The notes under the pieces: model-generated
Told to the model about the DNA's origin: nothing
Databases searched by the model: none
Seen by the model: the letters and a program-made list of their open reading frames with translations, nothing else
Part shown: piece after piece, positions 16,675 through 25,912 of the stretch
Numbering within the stretch: position 1 is the stretch's first letter
Layout of the letters: every line of letters starts with the position of its first letter
Source: JBKBUF01 sp046290815
Lineage (GTDB): Bacteria > Bacteroidota > Bacteroidia > Cytophagales > Cytophagaceae
Direction: 5' to 3'
Assembly: GCA_046290815.1 (NCBI GenBank)
Contig: JBKBUF010000018.1
Coordinates: 36,086 to 100,085, forward strand
DNA length: 64,000 nucleotides
Translations under genes and position numbers: made by a program

Positions 16675-17151
16675 ACTCAAAAATATAAATATCTTAAATA
16701 CAGTCAGATATGGTGCCTCATAGTTTCGTCTCGATCATTAATAATCGGCTATGGAGAGCGCCGCGCTGGTTTTGAAAAGCCTTTAAAGATCTGCAATTCA
16801 TTGTTGGGTAACAAACCCACACAACAGGTAGACTAAAGTTACACCGATAAGTTAAAAATCAAGCTTTTTATGTTTTGGATTGATCTGCAAGTTTCTGATC
16901 TTCCATCAGTAAGATTTTTCCGGAGCATTTAGAATTCTTAAATCGGATATTGAAGTTGTTTACAATTTATTGGATTAATTAATCCTGCCAGTTATCTCCC
17001 TGAAAAGCCAGAAATTAAAAAATCTCCTGATCTCTACTATGAACAATTGAAGTTGTCGGTAGTTGCTATAGATGAAGGCGAATGATAATTCATTTTTATT
17101 TTTTGCCTGAATTACCGAGGAAGACTAGTGTAGAAGAATTTTAAAGCTGAT
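16675..17151. other. Intergenic stretch with possible gene remnant
   Basis: No complete gene is visible. Short coding-like pieces occur on the plus strand: MFWIDLQVSDLPSVRFF from about 16869, a piece ending KSDIEVVYNLLD in another frame, and a piece ending QLKLSVVAIDEGE with a stop at about 17084. They may be the frameshifted remains of one small protein, but the similarity is too short to name a family. Confidence 0.3.
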
Positions 17152-17577
17152 ATGGAAATTTTGGAAAAGGAAATCTCAGGAACTGAAAGCCTGGGAGGGA
17201 AGGGAAAAACAGTACTTGCTATTGACGATGTTAATTCGACGCTTGATATAATTAATTGCACATTATGTAAGAAATATAATGTGGTGAAAATGCTCAATGC
17301 AAAGGATGCATTGGAATGGATGCAGGAGGGGAATATTCCTGATGTGATTATTTGCGACCTTAAAATGCCTGAGATGGATGGGTTTGAGTTTATGAAGCAC
17401 GTAAGGTCCAGTGGATTTTTCAGAGATATTCCTTTGCTGATTCTTTCGAGTTATGAGTCAAGCAATGTAAAAATTCAGTGTCTGAAATGTGGCGCTGATG
17501 ATTATATAATTAAACCATTTAACCCGGAAGAGCTGGAGGCCAGGGTGGAAAATATGGTAAGAAGAACTTCAAGGTAG
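17152..17577 (+). CDS. Single-domain CheY-like response regulator
   Basis: The 141-residue protein is a receiver domain with no output domain. After about 18 unstructured residues come D25/D26, the phospho-acceptor D69 in VIICDLKMPEMDGFEF, S100 and K121 in IIKPF, so it is expected to be phosphorylated. It lies 7 bp upstream of a sugar transferase that carries a degenerate receiver domain, and heads the exopolysaccharide operon. A role in controlling polysaccharide synthesis or export by protein contact is inferred. The kinase partner is not adjacent. Confidence 0.9.
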   Translation: MEILEKEISGTESLGGKGKTVLAIDDVNSTLDIINCTLCKKYNVVKMLNAKDALEWMQEGNIPDVIICDLKMPEMDGFEFMKHVRSSGFFRDIPLLILSSYESSNVKIQCLKCGADDYIIKPFNPEELEARVENMVRRTSR

Positions 17578-17584
17578 ATAAAAT

Positions 17585-18856
17585 ATGGAAGTGATCAGTA
17601 GCAGAAGCATTGCTTACATTAATGGAAATATGGAAGAGACCCGGGATTTTGTAAATCAATTCAGGGATCATTTCCATATACACACTTTTGAGAACGGGTT
17701 TAGATTTTTCGAATGGTATAAGCAAGGCGGAAAGGTAAATGCGATTGTTAGCGGAGGTAAAGTAAACAGTCCAAATGGGTTATTGCTATTACATGAAATA
17801 AAAAAATACAATAGCACGAATCATTTGCCTTTCGTTTTTATGCTTGATAATGTTATTGATAATCAAATCCGGAATCAATTGATTAAAGAACGGGTTTCAG
17901 AAATTTTTGAAAAGAATGCAGATAAAGAAGCAGTGATCTTTCGGTTGAGTTACCTTATTGATCAAAGCCTTCAGATACGGGAAAAGAAAGTATTGAAAGC
18001 GCAGGTTACAGGTGAGTATAAAATTCCGGTGGTTAAAAGAGTTTTCGACATAGTATTCTCCCTTGTAGCTCTTATAATACTCTTACCATTGTTCCTGGTA
18101 ATTTCTGTGTTAATCAAGATTGAATCAAGAGGGCCGGTATTTTACAGTTCACGAAGAGTAGGTACAGGTTACAGGATTTTTAACTTTTACAAGTTCAGAT
18201 CTATGGACCCGGATGCAGATAAAAAACTTGTTCAGCTTGCTCATCTGAATCAATACGGAAAGAAGAAGGCTGAAGCAAATCCGCCGCTTTGTGTGGATGC
18301 TGATACTAAAGCATCTAAAATTTCCTCCTCTGAAAATGGAACAGAGGTTTTGATTGAAAATGCTGTATCTATATCAGGATTGTGTGATGAATGTGCTTTG
18401 AAGAATACCTGCTGTCAATCTATCCTATATATGGATGGGAAGGAAATTTGCGAGAAAACTTTTCTTGCTGAGAAGAAAGAAAAAGATGCAGCGGCCTTTG
18501 TTAAAATTTCTAATGACCCGAGAGTTACTCGCATCGGGAAATTCATAAGGAATACAAGTATTGATGAATTGCCTCAGCTTTTCAATGTGCTAAAAGGGGA
18601 TATGTCGATTGTTGGTAATCGCCCGCTTCCCTTGTACGAAGCAGAGAAAATAACAACGGATCAATTTATTCCGAGATTTCTTGCTCCTGCAGGTATCACA
18701 GGTTTGTGGCAGGTTACCAAACGTGGCTCAAAGGAGATGTCTGAAGAAGAAAGAATTCAGCTGGATAATGATTATGCAAAAAATTACTCTTTCATCAGAG
18801 ATCTGGTAATTATTGCAAAGACTATTCCGGCCTTATTGCAGAAAGATAATGTTTAA
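17585..18856 (+). CDS. Polyprenyl-phosphate sugar-1-phosphate transferase fused to a pseudo-receiver domain
   Basis: The 423-residue protein starts polysaccharide repeat-unit assembly by moving a sugar-1-phosphate to undecaprenyl phosphate (bacterial sugar transferase family, PF02397). Residues about 150-210 hold the KRVFDIVFSL start, a membrane helix and YKFRSMDPDAD; residues about 308-420 hold DPRVTRIGKFIRNTSIDELP and GDMSIVGNRPLP. Two oddities stand out. Residues about 7-128 look like a receiver domain whose phospho-acceptor aspartate is missing (AIVSGGKVNSPNG in its place). Residues about 215-300 are an insertion with cysteines at 236, 267, 270, 276, 277 and 289, a possible metal-binding or redox element. 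It is coupled to the CheY-like gene 7 bp upstream and the TolC-like gene 14 bp downstream. Confidence 0.9.
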   Translation: MEVISSRSIAYINGNMEETRDFVNQFRDHFHIHTFENGFRFFEWYKQGGKVNAIVSGGKVNSPNGLLLLHEIKKYNSTNHLPFVFMLDNVIDNQIRNQLIKERVSEIFEKNADKEAVIFRLSYLIDQSLQIREKKVLKAQVTGEYKIPVVKRVFDIVFSLVALIILLPLFLVISVLIKIESRGPVFYSSRRVGTGYRIFNFYKFRSMDPDADKKLVQLAHLNQYGKKKAEANPPLCVDADTKASKISSSENGTEVLIENAVSISGLCDECALKNTCCQSILYMDGKEICEKTFLAEKKEKDAAAFVKISNDPRVTRIGKFIRNTSIDELPQLFNVLKGDMSIVGNRPLPLYEAEKITTDQFIPRFLAPAGITGLWQVTKRGSKEMSEEERIQLDNDYAKNYSFIRDLVIIAKTIPALLQKDNV

Positions 18857-18870
18857 AGATAGAGAAGGAT

Positions 18871-19650
18871 ATGGTAGGGTTAATACTAAAAAAAGGTTCA
18901 GGTTTTGGTAATGCGTTTGTTTTTGTCATATCTGTATTAATCTCTGCACCAATAAGTGCTCAAACCAATATGGAGCTGAAGTTAGCTGCTGAAAGAGGGA
19001 GTTTTGACGATACCCCTTTGAGCGAACAGCTACCTTCACTTGACAGGCTTATACAGATAGCTCTTGAAAATTCTCCGATAATGAAGTCTGAAGATCTTTC
19101 AATTAAGAGTTCAGAGATGGCCGCAAAACTGGAAAGACGTACATGGCATAGGAATATTTCAGGATTTTATAATTATGCCAGAGGTAGTCAGCAATTTACT
19201 TTACCAGGTATGACTGCACAAGGTGAACAAAATATGCTGAATGGTTACAGGTATGGAGTAAATTTTAATATCCCTTTGTCAGAATTTACAACACGAAGAA
19301 CCCGGGTTCGCTTATCAGAACTGAGCATTGATCAGGCAAGATTCAGACGTGAACAAATGGAGATGGAAATTTCCAGACAGGTAACCGCGGAATATCAGAA
19401 TCTGATCACAGCTCAGAAGATACTTGCTGTAAGGGCTCAGGGCAGACAAAATGCTCAGTTGGTATACCAGATGGCAGAAAAGCAATTTAAGGAGGGTACG
19501 TTAGGATTGGAAGAATTCAGCAGGGTAAGTGATTCGCTCATCAATGCTGAAGCAGGATTTGAAATGGCAAAAAAGGAATATAACACACTGTTTCGGCAGT
19601 TTGAAGAATTACTTGGTGTAAACTTAGTATCAATAATGAAACGAAAATGA
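18871..19650 (+). CDS. Half-size TolC/OEP-like outer membrane protein
   Basis: The 259-residue product has a signal peptide (about 1-31, ending ISAQ) and one outer-membrane-efflux (OEP) type unit: a helical start LDRLIQIALENSPIMKSEDL, a beta segment (NGYRYGVNFNIPLSEF) and long alpha-helices with heptad character to the end. Normal TolC family proteins are about 420-480 residues with two such units; this one has a single unit but is intact, with no frameshift seen. It sits between the sugar transferase and a Wzz/GumC protein, and its stop overlaps the next ATG (ATGA). No Wza-type export protein is present in the window, so it may serve as the outer membrane part of this exporter; that is inference. 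Confidence 0.75.
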   Translation: MVGLILKKGSGFGNAFVFVISVLISAPISAQTNMELKLAAERGSFDDTPLSEQLPSLDRLIQIALENSPIMKSEDLSIKSSEMAAKLERRTWHRNISGFYNYARGSQQFTLPGMTAQGEQNMLNGYRYGVNFNIPLSEFTTRRTRVRLSELSIDQARFRREQMEMEISRQVTAEYQNLITAQKILAVRAQGRQNAQLVYQMAEKQFKEGTLGLEEFSRVSDSLINAEAGFEMAKKEYNTLFRQFEELLGVNLVSIMKRK

Positions 19651-21854
19651 ACATACAGGATATATTCAGGATTTTTAAGAAGCATTTGCTTTTGATGGTA
19701 CTTTTCGCCACTGTAGTGGCTGTTTCTGTTTTTTTTCTGACCAGAGATGAAGAGAAGACATATGTTTCGGGGTTTATGCTTTATACCGGTATTGCAAGTG
19801 GTACAAACCTTAACTCCGAGCAAAATCAAAGAATTGATCATAATGTCGTAAACAACGCATTTGATAACCTGCTGAATACTTTGAAATCCAGAGAGAGTAT
19901 GCAGGAGGTTTCCATCAGACTTCTTGCAGCGCATTATATGCTTGACAGCTGTGACGGGAAAGCTATTTCACCTGAAAATTTCTTTGTGCTGGATTACATA
20001 CTTCCAAAGGAAGCCAGAGATACCCTGGTGGATAAATCTTCATATGAGAAGACGGTCCAGAATTTTATTCATTATAAAAATACCGTAAAGGATAATGTTA
20101 TAGCTTCTCTGATTACCGGTGGAAATGAGATTTACGGTGCAGATATAATTAAAAGCAGGCTCACCGCTTCAAGAAAGGAACATAGTGATATGCTTGAAGT
20201 GTGGTATTATGGAACAGATCCTGGTATAGTACAGCAGACGCTTAATATAATTGCAGATGTATTTATCAGAAAATTCAAAAATATTAAGGAGGCCGAGGTG
20301 AATCAGGTGATTGCTTACTACGATCAGCAGGTTAAACAAAGTCATGACAGATTAAGAAGTATAGAGGATCAGTTGAAGAAATTTGAAATCAATAATAAGA
20401 TCATTGATTACCACGAACAAACCAGAAAGCTGACAGATGCCAAGCAAAGTTACATTGATGAGATTCAAAAGGAGAAGATGGCTCTGGCTTCTTCCAGGAG
20501 TGTTGTGAAGAACCTGGGAGATAGGATGAATAAGAAAAAGTCACTTATTGAGAATAATGATAAAATTATTACAAAGAGAGAAGAGCTTGCAAGAATAAAT
20601 TATAAGATAGCTAATATGCAGGCTCAGGGTAAAACAGAAAATTTGGCATCTCTGGAAGCTGAGGCAGAAAAACTAAAGGCTGAAATACATGGGATAGTAT
20701 CAGAATTGTATCAGATAAATAACTCGGAAGAAGGGATTGGAAGAGATGCCATTTTGGATCAATGGTTGTCAGCTACACTTAATTCAGATGAAAGTACCGC
20801 AAAGATTCAGTTAATGGAGCAAAGACTGGCTTCTTTTGATTCATTGTATAATAAGTTTGCTCCCCTGGGTTCTACCATTACAAGATTAAAGCGAGATATG
20901 GATCTTGCAGAAAAAGACTACATGAATTATCTACAGCTGCTAAATATGAATAAGCAAAGAAAGCAGAATATTCAACTTACAAGTAATATTAAGCTGGTTG
21001 ATCCTCCATTTTATCCTTTGACACCTGAGCCAAGTAAGTCATTTGTTTTGGTGCCATTTTCATTTGTGGCTTCATTTATATTTCTTTTTGGGATTTTTCT
21101 TGGAAGGGAGTTTTTAGATTCTTCCGTAAAATCTCCGTCAAGGGCTATGGAATTTTCCGGATTGCAGATGGCGGGAATTTTACCCTTATATAAAAATTTC
21201 AATGATACACAACTACAGAAGTTTGAAGTTAAACTTATTGATCAGATCATTAGTAAGATCAGACTGGAGATAAATAATTCAGGAGTCTCCGGTGATTTCA
21301 AATCGGTCTTATTTTCTTCAATCAATCAGGGTGAAGGAAAATCATGGACAATGATGAAAATTGCAAAAAGGCTGGCGGAGATTGGAGAAAAAGTGATGGT
21401 CTGCGTGCCTGTGGGATCACAAACAGGATCTGCGAAAAGTGGTAAAGCAGAGGTGGATATTTCAGGGGTTGCTGTTTTGGAATATTCAGATCCTCTTGCA
21501 TTTTTCAGAAAAGATGCGGTAGAAAAATTAATAGAAAAGAGGAAGGCAGAAGGCTATGGTTTTCTCTTGGTAGAAATACCTGGTGTGAATGAGTCCCAGG
21601 TGCCTATTGAACTGATAAATAAAATGCATTTATCTCTTTTGGTAGTGCGTGCCGACAGGTCATGGAAAGAGTCTGATAAATATCTTCTTGAAATTATAGA
21701 CAAAGCATCTTCAGTAAAACCGCTTTTATTACTTAATAAAATGACAGTGGATCGTATCGTACAAATTTACGGTAGTTTGCCTAAACAGAATTTTGTATTT
21801 GGTAGTTCTTTATTTAAACGAAAGAATAAGGAAGCTAAGTCAATCAGGATATGA
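19647..21854 (+). CDS. Wzz/GumC-type polysaccharide copolymerase with degenerate BY-kinase-like domain
   Basis: This 735-residue inner membrane protein has an N-terminal membrane helix (about 15-33), a long periplasmic coiled coil (about 215-440) with the usual proline-rich end VDPPFYPLTPEPSK before the second helix (about 465-490), and a cytoplasmic C-terminal ATPase-like domain. In that domain the P-loop is SSINQGEGKSW, close to the Walker A of tyrosine autokinases. The Walker A' and B aspartates are replaced (MVCVPVGSQ, FLLVEIPGV) and there is no tyrosine-rich tail, so kinase activity is doubtful. It is expected to set chain length and couple the Wzy polymerase to export. It overlaps the genes on both sides by 4 bp. 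Confidence 0.88.
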   Translation: MNIQDIFRIFKKHLLLMVLFATVVAVSVFFLTRDEEKTYVSGFMLYTGIASGTNLNSEQNQRIDHNVVNNAFDNLLNTLKSRESMQEVSIRLLAAHYMLDSCDGKAISPENFFVLDYILPKEARDTLVDKSSYEKTVQNFIHYKNTVKDNVIASLITGGNEIYGADIIKSRLTASRKEHSDMLEVWYYGTDPGIVQQTLNIIADVFIRKFKNIKEAEVNQVIAYYDQQVKQSHDRLRSIEDQLKKFEINNKIIDYHEQTRKLTDAKQSYIDEIQKEKMALASSRSVVKNLGDRMNKKKSLIENNDKIITKREELARINYKIANMQAQGKTENLASLEAEAEKLKAEIHGIVSELYQINNSEEGIGRDAILDQWLSATLNSDESTAKIQLMEQRLASFDSLYNKFAPLGSTITRLKRDMDLAEKDYMNYLQLLNMNKQRKQNIQLTSNIKLVDPPFYPLTPEPSKSFVLVPFSFVASFIFLFGIFLGREFLDSSVKSPSRAMEFSGLQMAGILPLYKNFNDTQLQKFEVKLIDQIISKIRLEINNSGVSGDFKSVLFSSINQGEGKSWTMMKIAKRLAEIGEKVMVCVPVGSQTGSAKSGKAEVDISGVAVLEYSDPLAFFRKDAVEKLIEKRKAEGYGFLLVEIPGVNESQVPIELINKMHLSLLVVRADRSWKESDKYLLEIIDKASSVKPLLLLNKMTVDRIVQIYGSLPKQNFVFGSSLFKRKNKEAKSIRI

Positions 21855-23062
21855 TACGGAACAAGAATTTCTTATGTATAGCACTTACTACATGGGAAAA
21901 AGAATTCATGAATACGATGGTTCAGATAATGAGTCTGCTGAGCCAAAATAATAAAGTACTTTTTGTTGATTACGAATATACTGTAAAAGATATGATCGTC
22001 ACCCTTGCAGGAAAGCAAAAAGCGCCTGTTCAAAGGATGATCGGTATAGAAAACAGGTTAAGAACCGTAAGGACAGCATATGGATCGGAGGTGCATGTGC
22101 TCACGCCTCCTCCTGTGCTTCCCATAAACTGGATCAAAAATGATAATCCATATAAAATGATGTTAAAGCTCAATGGTAACCTTGTTAGAGGTTGCATTCA
22201 GCGAGCGTTAAGAGAGTTGAAAATGGAAGATCCGATAGTTATTAATGGTTACAATCCGTTCTTCGGACTTCCGTTAGCAGGTGATTTTAATGAAATTCTT
22301 AATTTATATTACTGCTATGACGAAATTAAAGGAGATCAGTGGTATAATTTTCATGGTCCTGAAATAGAACGTGAGTACATTGAAAAAACCGATGCTGTAA
22401 TCACAACATCAGAAGGCTTATATCGCTCAAAGAGTCCTCTGCATCCAAACTGTTTTGTTGTTAAAAATGGGGTGGATTTTGAGTTGTTCAATGCAGCGGC
22501 AACATTAGAGGTGAAGTCTCCGCATAAACCGAGAGTGGTAGGATATACAGGAAGTATAGATCAGCGATTCGACATTCAGACTATGACTTATGTTATCGAA
22601 AGACTGCCTGAAATAGAATTTCGGTTTATAGGAAGGCAGGCTAATGAATCTGCAGTAATGGCTTTGGGCGCTTTCTCTAATGTAAAATTATTTGGCAGCA
22701 TGAAACCTTATCAGATACCTGAAGCTGTTAGCCAGATTGACGCAGGGGTTATCCCTTATATTAAAAATGAATTGACAAAAGGAGTTTATCCTCTAAAGAT
22801 AAATGAATACCTGGCGGCAGGGAAGCCTGTTGTAATGTCTGATTTTGCGCATTTGCCCGAGTTCAATGAAGTTGTGAGAATGGCTGCAAATAAAGAACAA
22901 TTTTTAAACAGCCTTAAAGAGGAGTTGTATAGTGACAACAAAGAGAAAATTAATAAAAGAATAGAATTTGCCAGAAAGAATTCCTGGAAAAACAGGGTAG
23001 AAGAGCTTTCAGGGATAATAGATAGGTTGTTGAGTATGAAGTTGCAGAAGCAATTTGTATGA
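21851..23062 (+). CDS. Glycosyltransferase (GT-B fold, group 1-like)
   Basis: The 403-residue protein has a GT-B shape: an N-terminal half with TWEKEFMNTMVQIMSLLSQN and the sequence DAVITTSEGLYRSK, then VVKNGVDFELFNAA and a C-terminal nucleotide-sugar domain with VVGYTGSIDQRFD, SMKPYQIPEAVSQIDAGVIPY and PLKINEYLAAGKPVV, typical of GT4-type retaining enzymes. It is cytosolic and adds a sugar to the lipid-linked repeat unit. Overlaps of 4 bp with both neighbours place it in the polysaccharide operon. The sugar specificity cannot be read. Confidence 0.85.
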   Translation: MIRNKNFLCIALTTWEKEFMNTMVQIMSLLSQNNKVLFVDYEYTVKDMIVTLAGKQKAPVQRMIGIENRLRTVRTAYGSEVHVLTPPPVLPINWIKNDNPYKMMLKLNGNLVRGCIQRALRELKMEDPIVINGYNPFFGLPLAGDFNEILNLYYCYDEIKGDQWYNFHGPEIEREYIEKTDAVITTSEGLYRSKSPLHPNCFVVKNGVDFELFNAAATLEVKSPHKPRVVGYTGSIDQRFDIQTMTYVIERLPEIEFRFIGRQANESAVMALGAFSNVKLFGSMKPYQIPEAVSQIDAGVIPYIKNELTKGVYPLKINEYLAAGKPVVMSDFAHLPEFNEVVRMAANKEQFLNSLKEELYSDNKEKINKRIEFARKNSWKNRVEELSGIIDRLLSMKLQKQFV

Positions 23063-24390
23063 GGCTGTTGAAAAAAATATTTTCGAATAACAGTATTCTC
23101 TCACTTTCGGGAAATGCCACTACTGCTTTATTGGGATTTCTCAGTTTTGCATTACTTGCACGTGCTCTGTCGAGGGAAGATTTCGGAAACTGGGTGATAT
23201 TTCTTACCATATACATTTTTATCGAACTTGTCCGGGTGGGCTTTTTACAAACTCCGGTTGTTAAATTTTCTTCAGGTGTTGATGAAAAAACAAAAAGCGA
23301 AGTGTATGGTGCAGCATGGGGATTTGCGATTATTTTTTCGGTATCACTGGCTGTAATTTGTTATTTGATATTTATGGTTATCGGCCATATGATATCAAAT
23401 TCCGGGGCGGCATTATTTTTCAAATGGTTTGGTTTACTTTTTCTCATATCTCTGCCTTTTAATTTCGCTACCTGGATCCAACAGGCGGAGATGAAGTTTA
23501 ACCGTATTCTATATATAAGATTCATTAATCTTGGAACATTCGTTGTGCTGAATATTTATTCTTTTTTAAATGGAGCAACAACTGAATTTGTTTTATATAG
23601 CTATATGTTTGCAAGCATTCTTGCAAGTATGGTTTCGCTGATGGCAGGATGGACTTCTGTAAAATCATTGAAGTATTTTTCATGGAACAAGCTGAAAGCT
23701 ATTTTTCATTTCGGTAAATATAGTACCGGTACTATGATGGGTGCCAATCTGCTTAGGAGTTCAGATACTTTTATAATTGGTGCCATGCTGGGACCTGAAG
23801 CTGTTGCAATGTATAGTGTTCCTTTAAAACTTTTCGAAATTGTAGAAATTCCATTAAGGAGCTTTGTGGCGACTACTCTTCCGGTTTTTTCAAGAATGAT
23901 TAATGAAAATAATAGGATTCAAATGAAATATTTTCTTGAAAAGGTTACCGGCATGTGTTCATTAGGAGTGCTGCCGGTGGTCCTTTTTTCATTCATATTT
24001 GCCGATCCTCTGGTGGTGTTACTTGGAGGGGAAGAATACAGAGCTTCGGCTAATATATTAAGAATATTTGCACTGCTTTCTGCATTTATGCCTATTGACA
24101 GATATTCAGGCGTAGCCTTGGATGTGCTCAATATGCCTCAAATAAATTTTGTAAAAGTTTTGCTTATGCTGCTGGTTAATATAGGCGGAGATTTACTGGT
24201 GTTATGGGTTTTTGGAAACCTTATTTCAGTGGCGGCAGTTTCTATCCTCACTTTTGTTAGCGGAGTAGTTATGGGAATGTATTTTTTAAATTCTTATATG
24301 CCGGTGTCTTTTAAGAATATGATGCTTTCAGGAGTAAATGGTATTAAAGAATTGCTATTGAAAGTAATGAAGATGAAATTTTCAGTTTAG
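23059..24390 (+). CDS. Wzx-type oligosaccharide flippase
   Basis: The 443-residue product is a polytopic membrane protein of the polysaccharide biosynthesis/MATE-like flippase family, with about 12 hydrophobic segments and the N-terminal pattern LSLSGNATTALLGFLSFALLARALSR common to these transporters. It should flip the lipid-linked repeat unit across the inner membrane. It overlaps the upstream glycosyltransferase by 4 bp and is followed after 1 bp by the Wzy-type polymerase, so the pair gives a Wzx/Wzy-dependent pathway. Confidence 0.88.
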   Translation: MRLLKKIFSNNSILSLSGNATTALLGFLSFALLARALSREDFGNWVIFLTIYIFIELVRVGFLQTPVVKFSSGVDEKTKSEVYGAAWGFAIIFSVSLAVICYLIFMVIGHMISNSGAALFFKWFGLLFLISLPFNFATWIQQAEMKFNRILYIRFINLGTFVVLNIYSFLNGATTEFVLYSYMFASILASMVSLMAGWTSVKSLKYFSWNKLKAIFHFGKYSTGTMMGANLLRSSDTFIIGAMLGPEAVAMYSVPLKLFEIVEIPLRSFVATTLPVFSRMINENNRIQMKYFLEKVTGMCSLGVLPVVLFSFIFADPLVVLLGGEEYRASANILRIFALLSAFMPIDRYSGVALDVLNMPQINFVKVLLMLLVNIGGDLLVLWVFGNLISVAAVSILTFVSGVVMGMYFLNSYMPVSFKNMMLSGVNGIKELLLKVMKMKFSV

Positions 24391-24391
24391 G

Positions 24392-25846
24392 ATGATAAGA
24401 TACCTTTCAAGTGATGGTGTAAAACAAGTGCTAAAATTGCTTATGCTGTTTTTGATGGCATTTGCAATGGCATATCTTTTTGCAAAAGGAGGAATACCTG
24501 TTGCAGGAGCATTTTTTGTTTTGCCATTTGCAATCGCAGGGTTTATTTTAATTTGTATCAAACCTCATTTTGGACTGTTTCTTTGCCTGATTATAGCATA
24601 TACAGTTTTAGGTATTACCAGGTATGTTAATCTCCCTTTAGGGCTTGCTCTGGAGATTGTGTTATGGGTTACGTTGCTTGCTTTATTGTTTAGAACAAAA
24701 AAAGAGGATTTCGGGCATTTGAATAATTTGTCTGTGTGGCTTATGGTGGTATGGACTGCGTACACTACATTTGAAATATTTAATCCGGAAGCAAAAAGTT
24801 TTGAAGCATGGTTTTATGCGGTAAGGGCAATATCTTTTAATATTTTATTTTTGATAATGGCCGCTACGCTTGGTCTCCGTTCTCAAAGATATCTGAATAT
24901 ATTTATTGCAATCTGGATGGTAGGTGCGGCTGTTAGTGCTTTATATGGGATGAAGCAATTGTATATAGGACTTGATGCGGCAGAAAACAGATGGCTGGCA
25001 GAAGGAGCTGCCGATACTCATATTTTATTTGGTCGGCTAAGGGTATTTTCATTTTATTCAGACGCCGGACAGTTCGGGGCTTTTATGGCATTTTCCAGTC
25101 TTGTTGGTCTTATACTGGGGCTGAAGGCCAGAACTACTTTTAAAAGATTTTTTTATATCTCCTGTGGTTTATTATGCTTTTGGGGTATGGCCATATCCGG
25201 AACAAGAGGAGCTGTTTTTGTCTTTTCCGGTTTCTTTTTTTATCTGGTTCTTACTAAAAATTTCCGTATTCTGCTTCTGGGGTTTTTATGTGCAGGCGCT
25301 GCTTTTTATGTGTTGAAGTATACATATATTGGTCAGGGTAATTATCAGATTCAAAGAATCAGAAGCGCTATGAATCCTGATGAAGATCCGTCCTTCCAAG
25401 TGCGATTGGAAAATCAAAAAAAGCTGAGGGCCTACCTTGCAACAAGACCATTCGGAGGTGGCATTGGTTCTATTGGTTATTGGGGTAAAAGATTTAGTCC
25501 GGGTACATTCCTTGCAGAAACACCACCGGATAGTCATTATGTCCGGATATGGGCTGAAACAGGTATTGTCGGATTGACTATACATCTTGGCGCTTTTATT
25601 ATTATTCTTATCCGGGCATTTGTTATAACATACAAAATCAGGGATATTTACCTGAAGCAAAAAATGATGGCATTTTATTCGGGAGTTTTTGGAGTGCTGG
25701 TAGCTAGTTATGGAAACCAGATCCTTAGCCAAATGCCATTAGGTGTATTTTTCAGTATTGCTGTAGCTTACCTTTTTATGGCTCCGACCATAGACAAAAG
25801 TTTAATGGGAGAAAGTTCCATTTCATTTAACAATTCCTCAAAATAA
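24392..25846 (+). CDS. Wzy-type polymerase / O-antigen ligase family protein
   Basis: The 484-residue polytopic protein carries the O-antigen ligase/polymerase (Wzy_C) signature: a large periplasmic loop region preceded by GMAISGTRGAVFVF and containing RPFGGGIGSIGYWGKRFSPG and ETPPDSHYVRIWAETGIVGL, where the conserved arginines and histidine lie. It is expected to polymerise the flipped repeat units in the periplasm. Genetic position after the flippase supports polymerase rather than ligase. Confidence 0.88.
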   Translation: MIRYLSSDGVKQVLKLLMLFLMAFAMAYLFAKGGIPVAGAFFVLPFAIAGFILICIKPHFGLFLCLIIAYTVLGITRYVNLPLGLALEIVLWVTLLALLFRTKKEDFGHLNNLSVWLMVVWTAYTTFEIFNPEAKSFEAWFYAVRAISFNILFLIMAATLGLRSQRYLNIFIAIWMVGAAVSALYGMKQLYIGLDAAENRWLAEGAADTHILFGRLRVFSFYSDAGQFGAFMAFSSLVGLILGLKARTTFKRFFYISCGLLCFWGMAISGTRGAVFVFSGFFFYLVLTKNFRILLLGFLCAGAAFYVLKYTYIGQGNYQIQRIRSAMNPDEDPSFQVRLENQKKLRAYLATRPFGGGIGSIGYWGKRFSPGTFLAETPPDSHYVRIWAETGIVGLTIHLGAFIIILIRAFVITYKIRDIYLKQKMMAFYSGVFGVLVASYGNQILSQMPLGVFFSIAVAYLFMAPTIDKSLMGESSISFNNSSK

Positions 25847-25862
25847 GCGGTTATTTCATTTA

Positions 25863-25889
25863 GGCAACATTAAGTTGGTTGATGTTGCT
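25863..25889 (+). other. Short hairpin between wzy and GT2 genes
   Basis: GCAACAT and ATGTTGC form a 7-bp stem with an 11-base loop and only a short T run after it. It may act as a weak terminator or mRNA stabiliser; a full stop of transcription is not supported. Confidence 0.35.
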
Positions 25890-25912
25890 TTGAATAAAAC
25901 GGGTTTGCAAAA

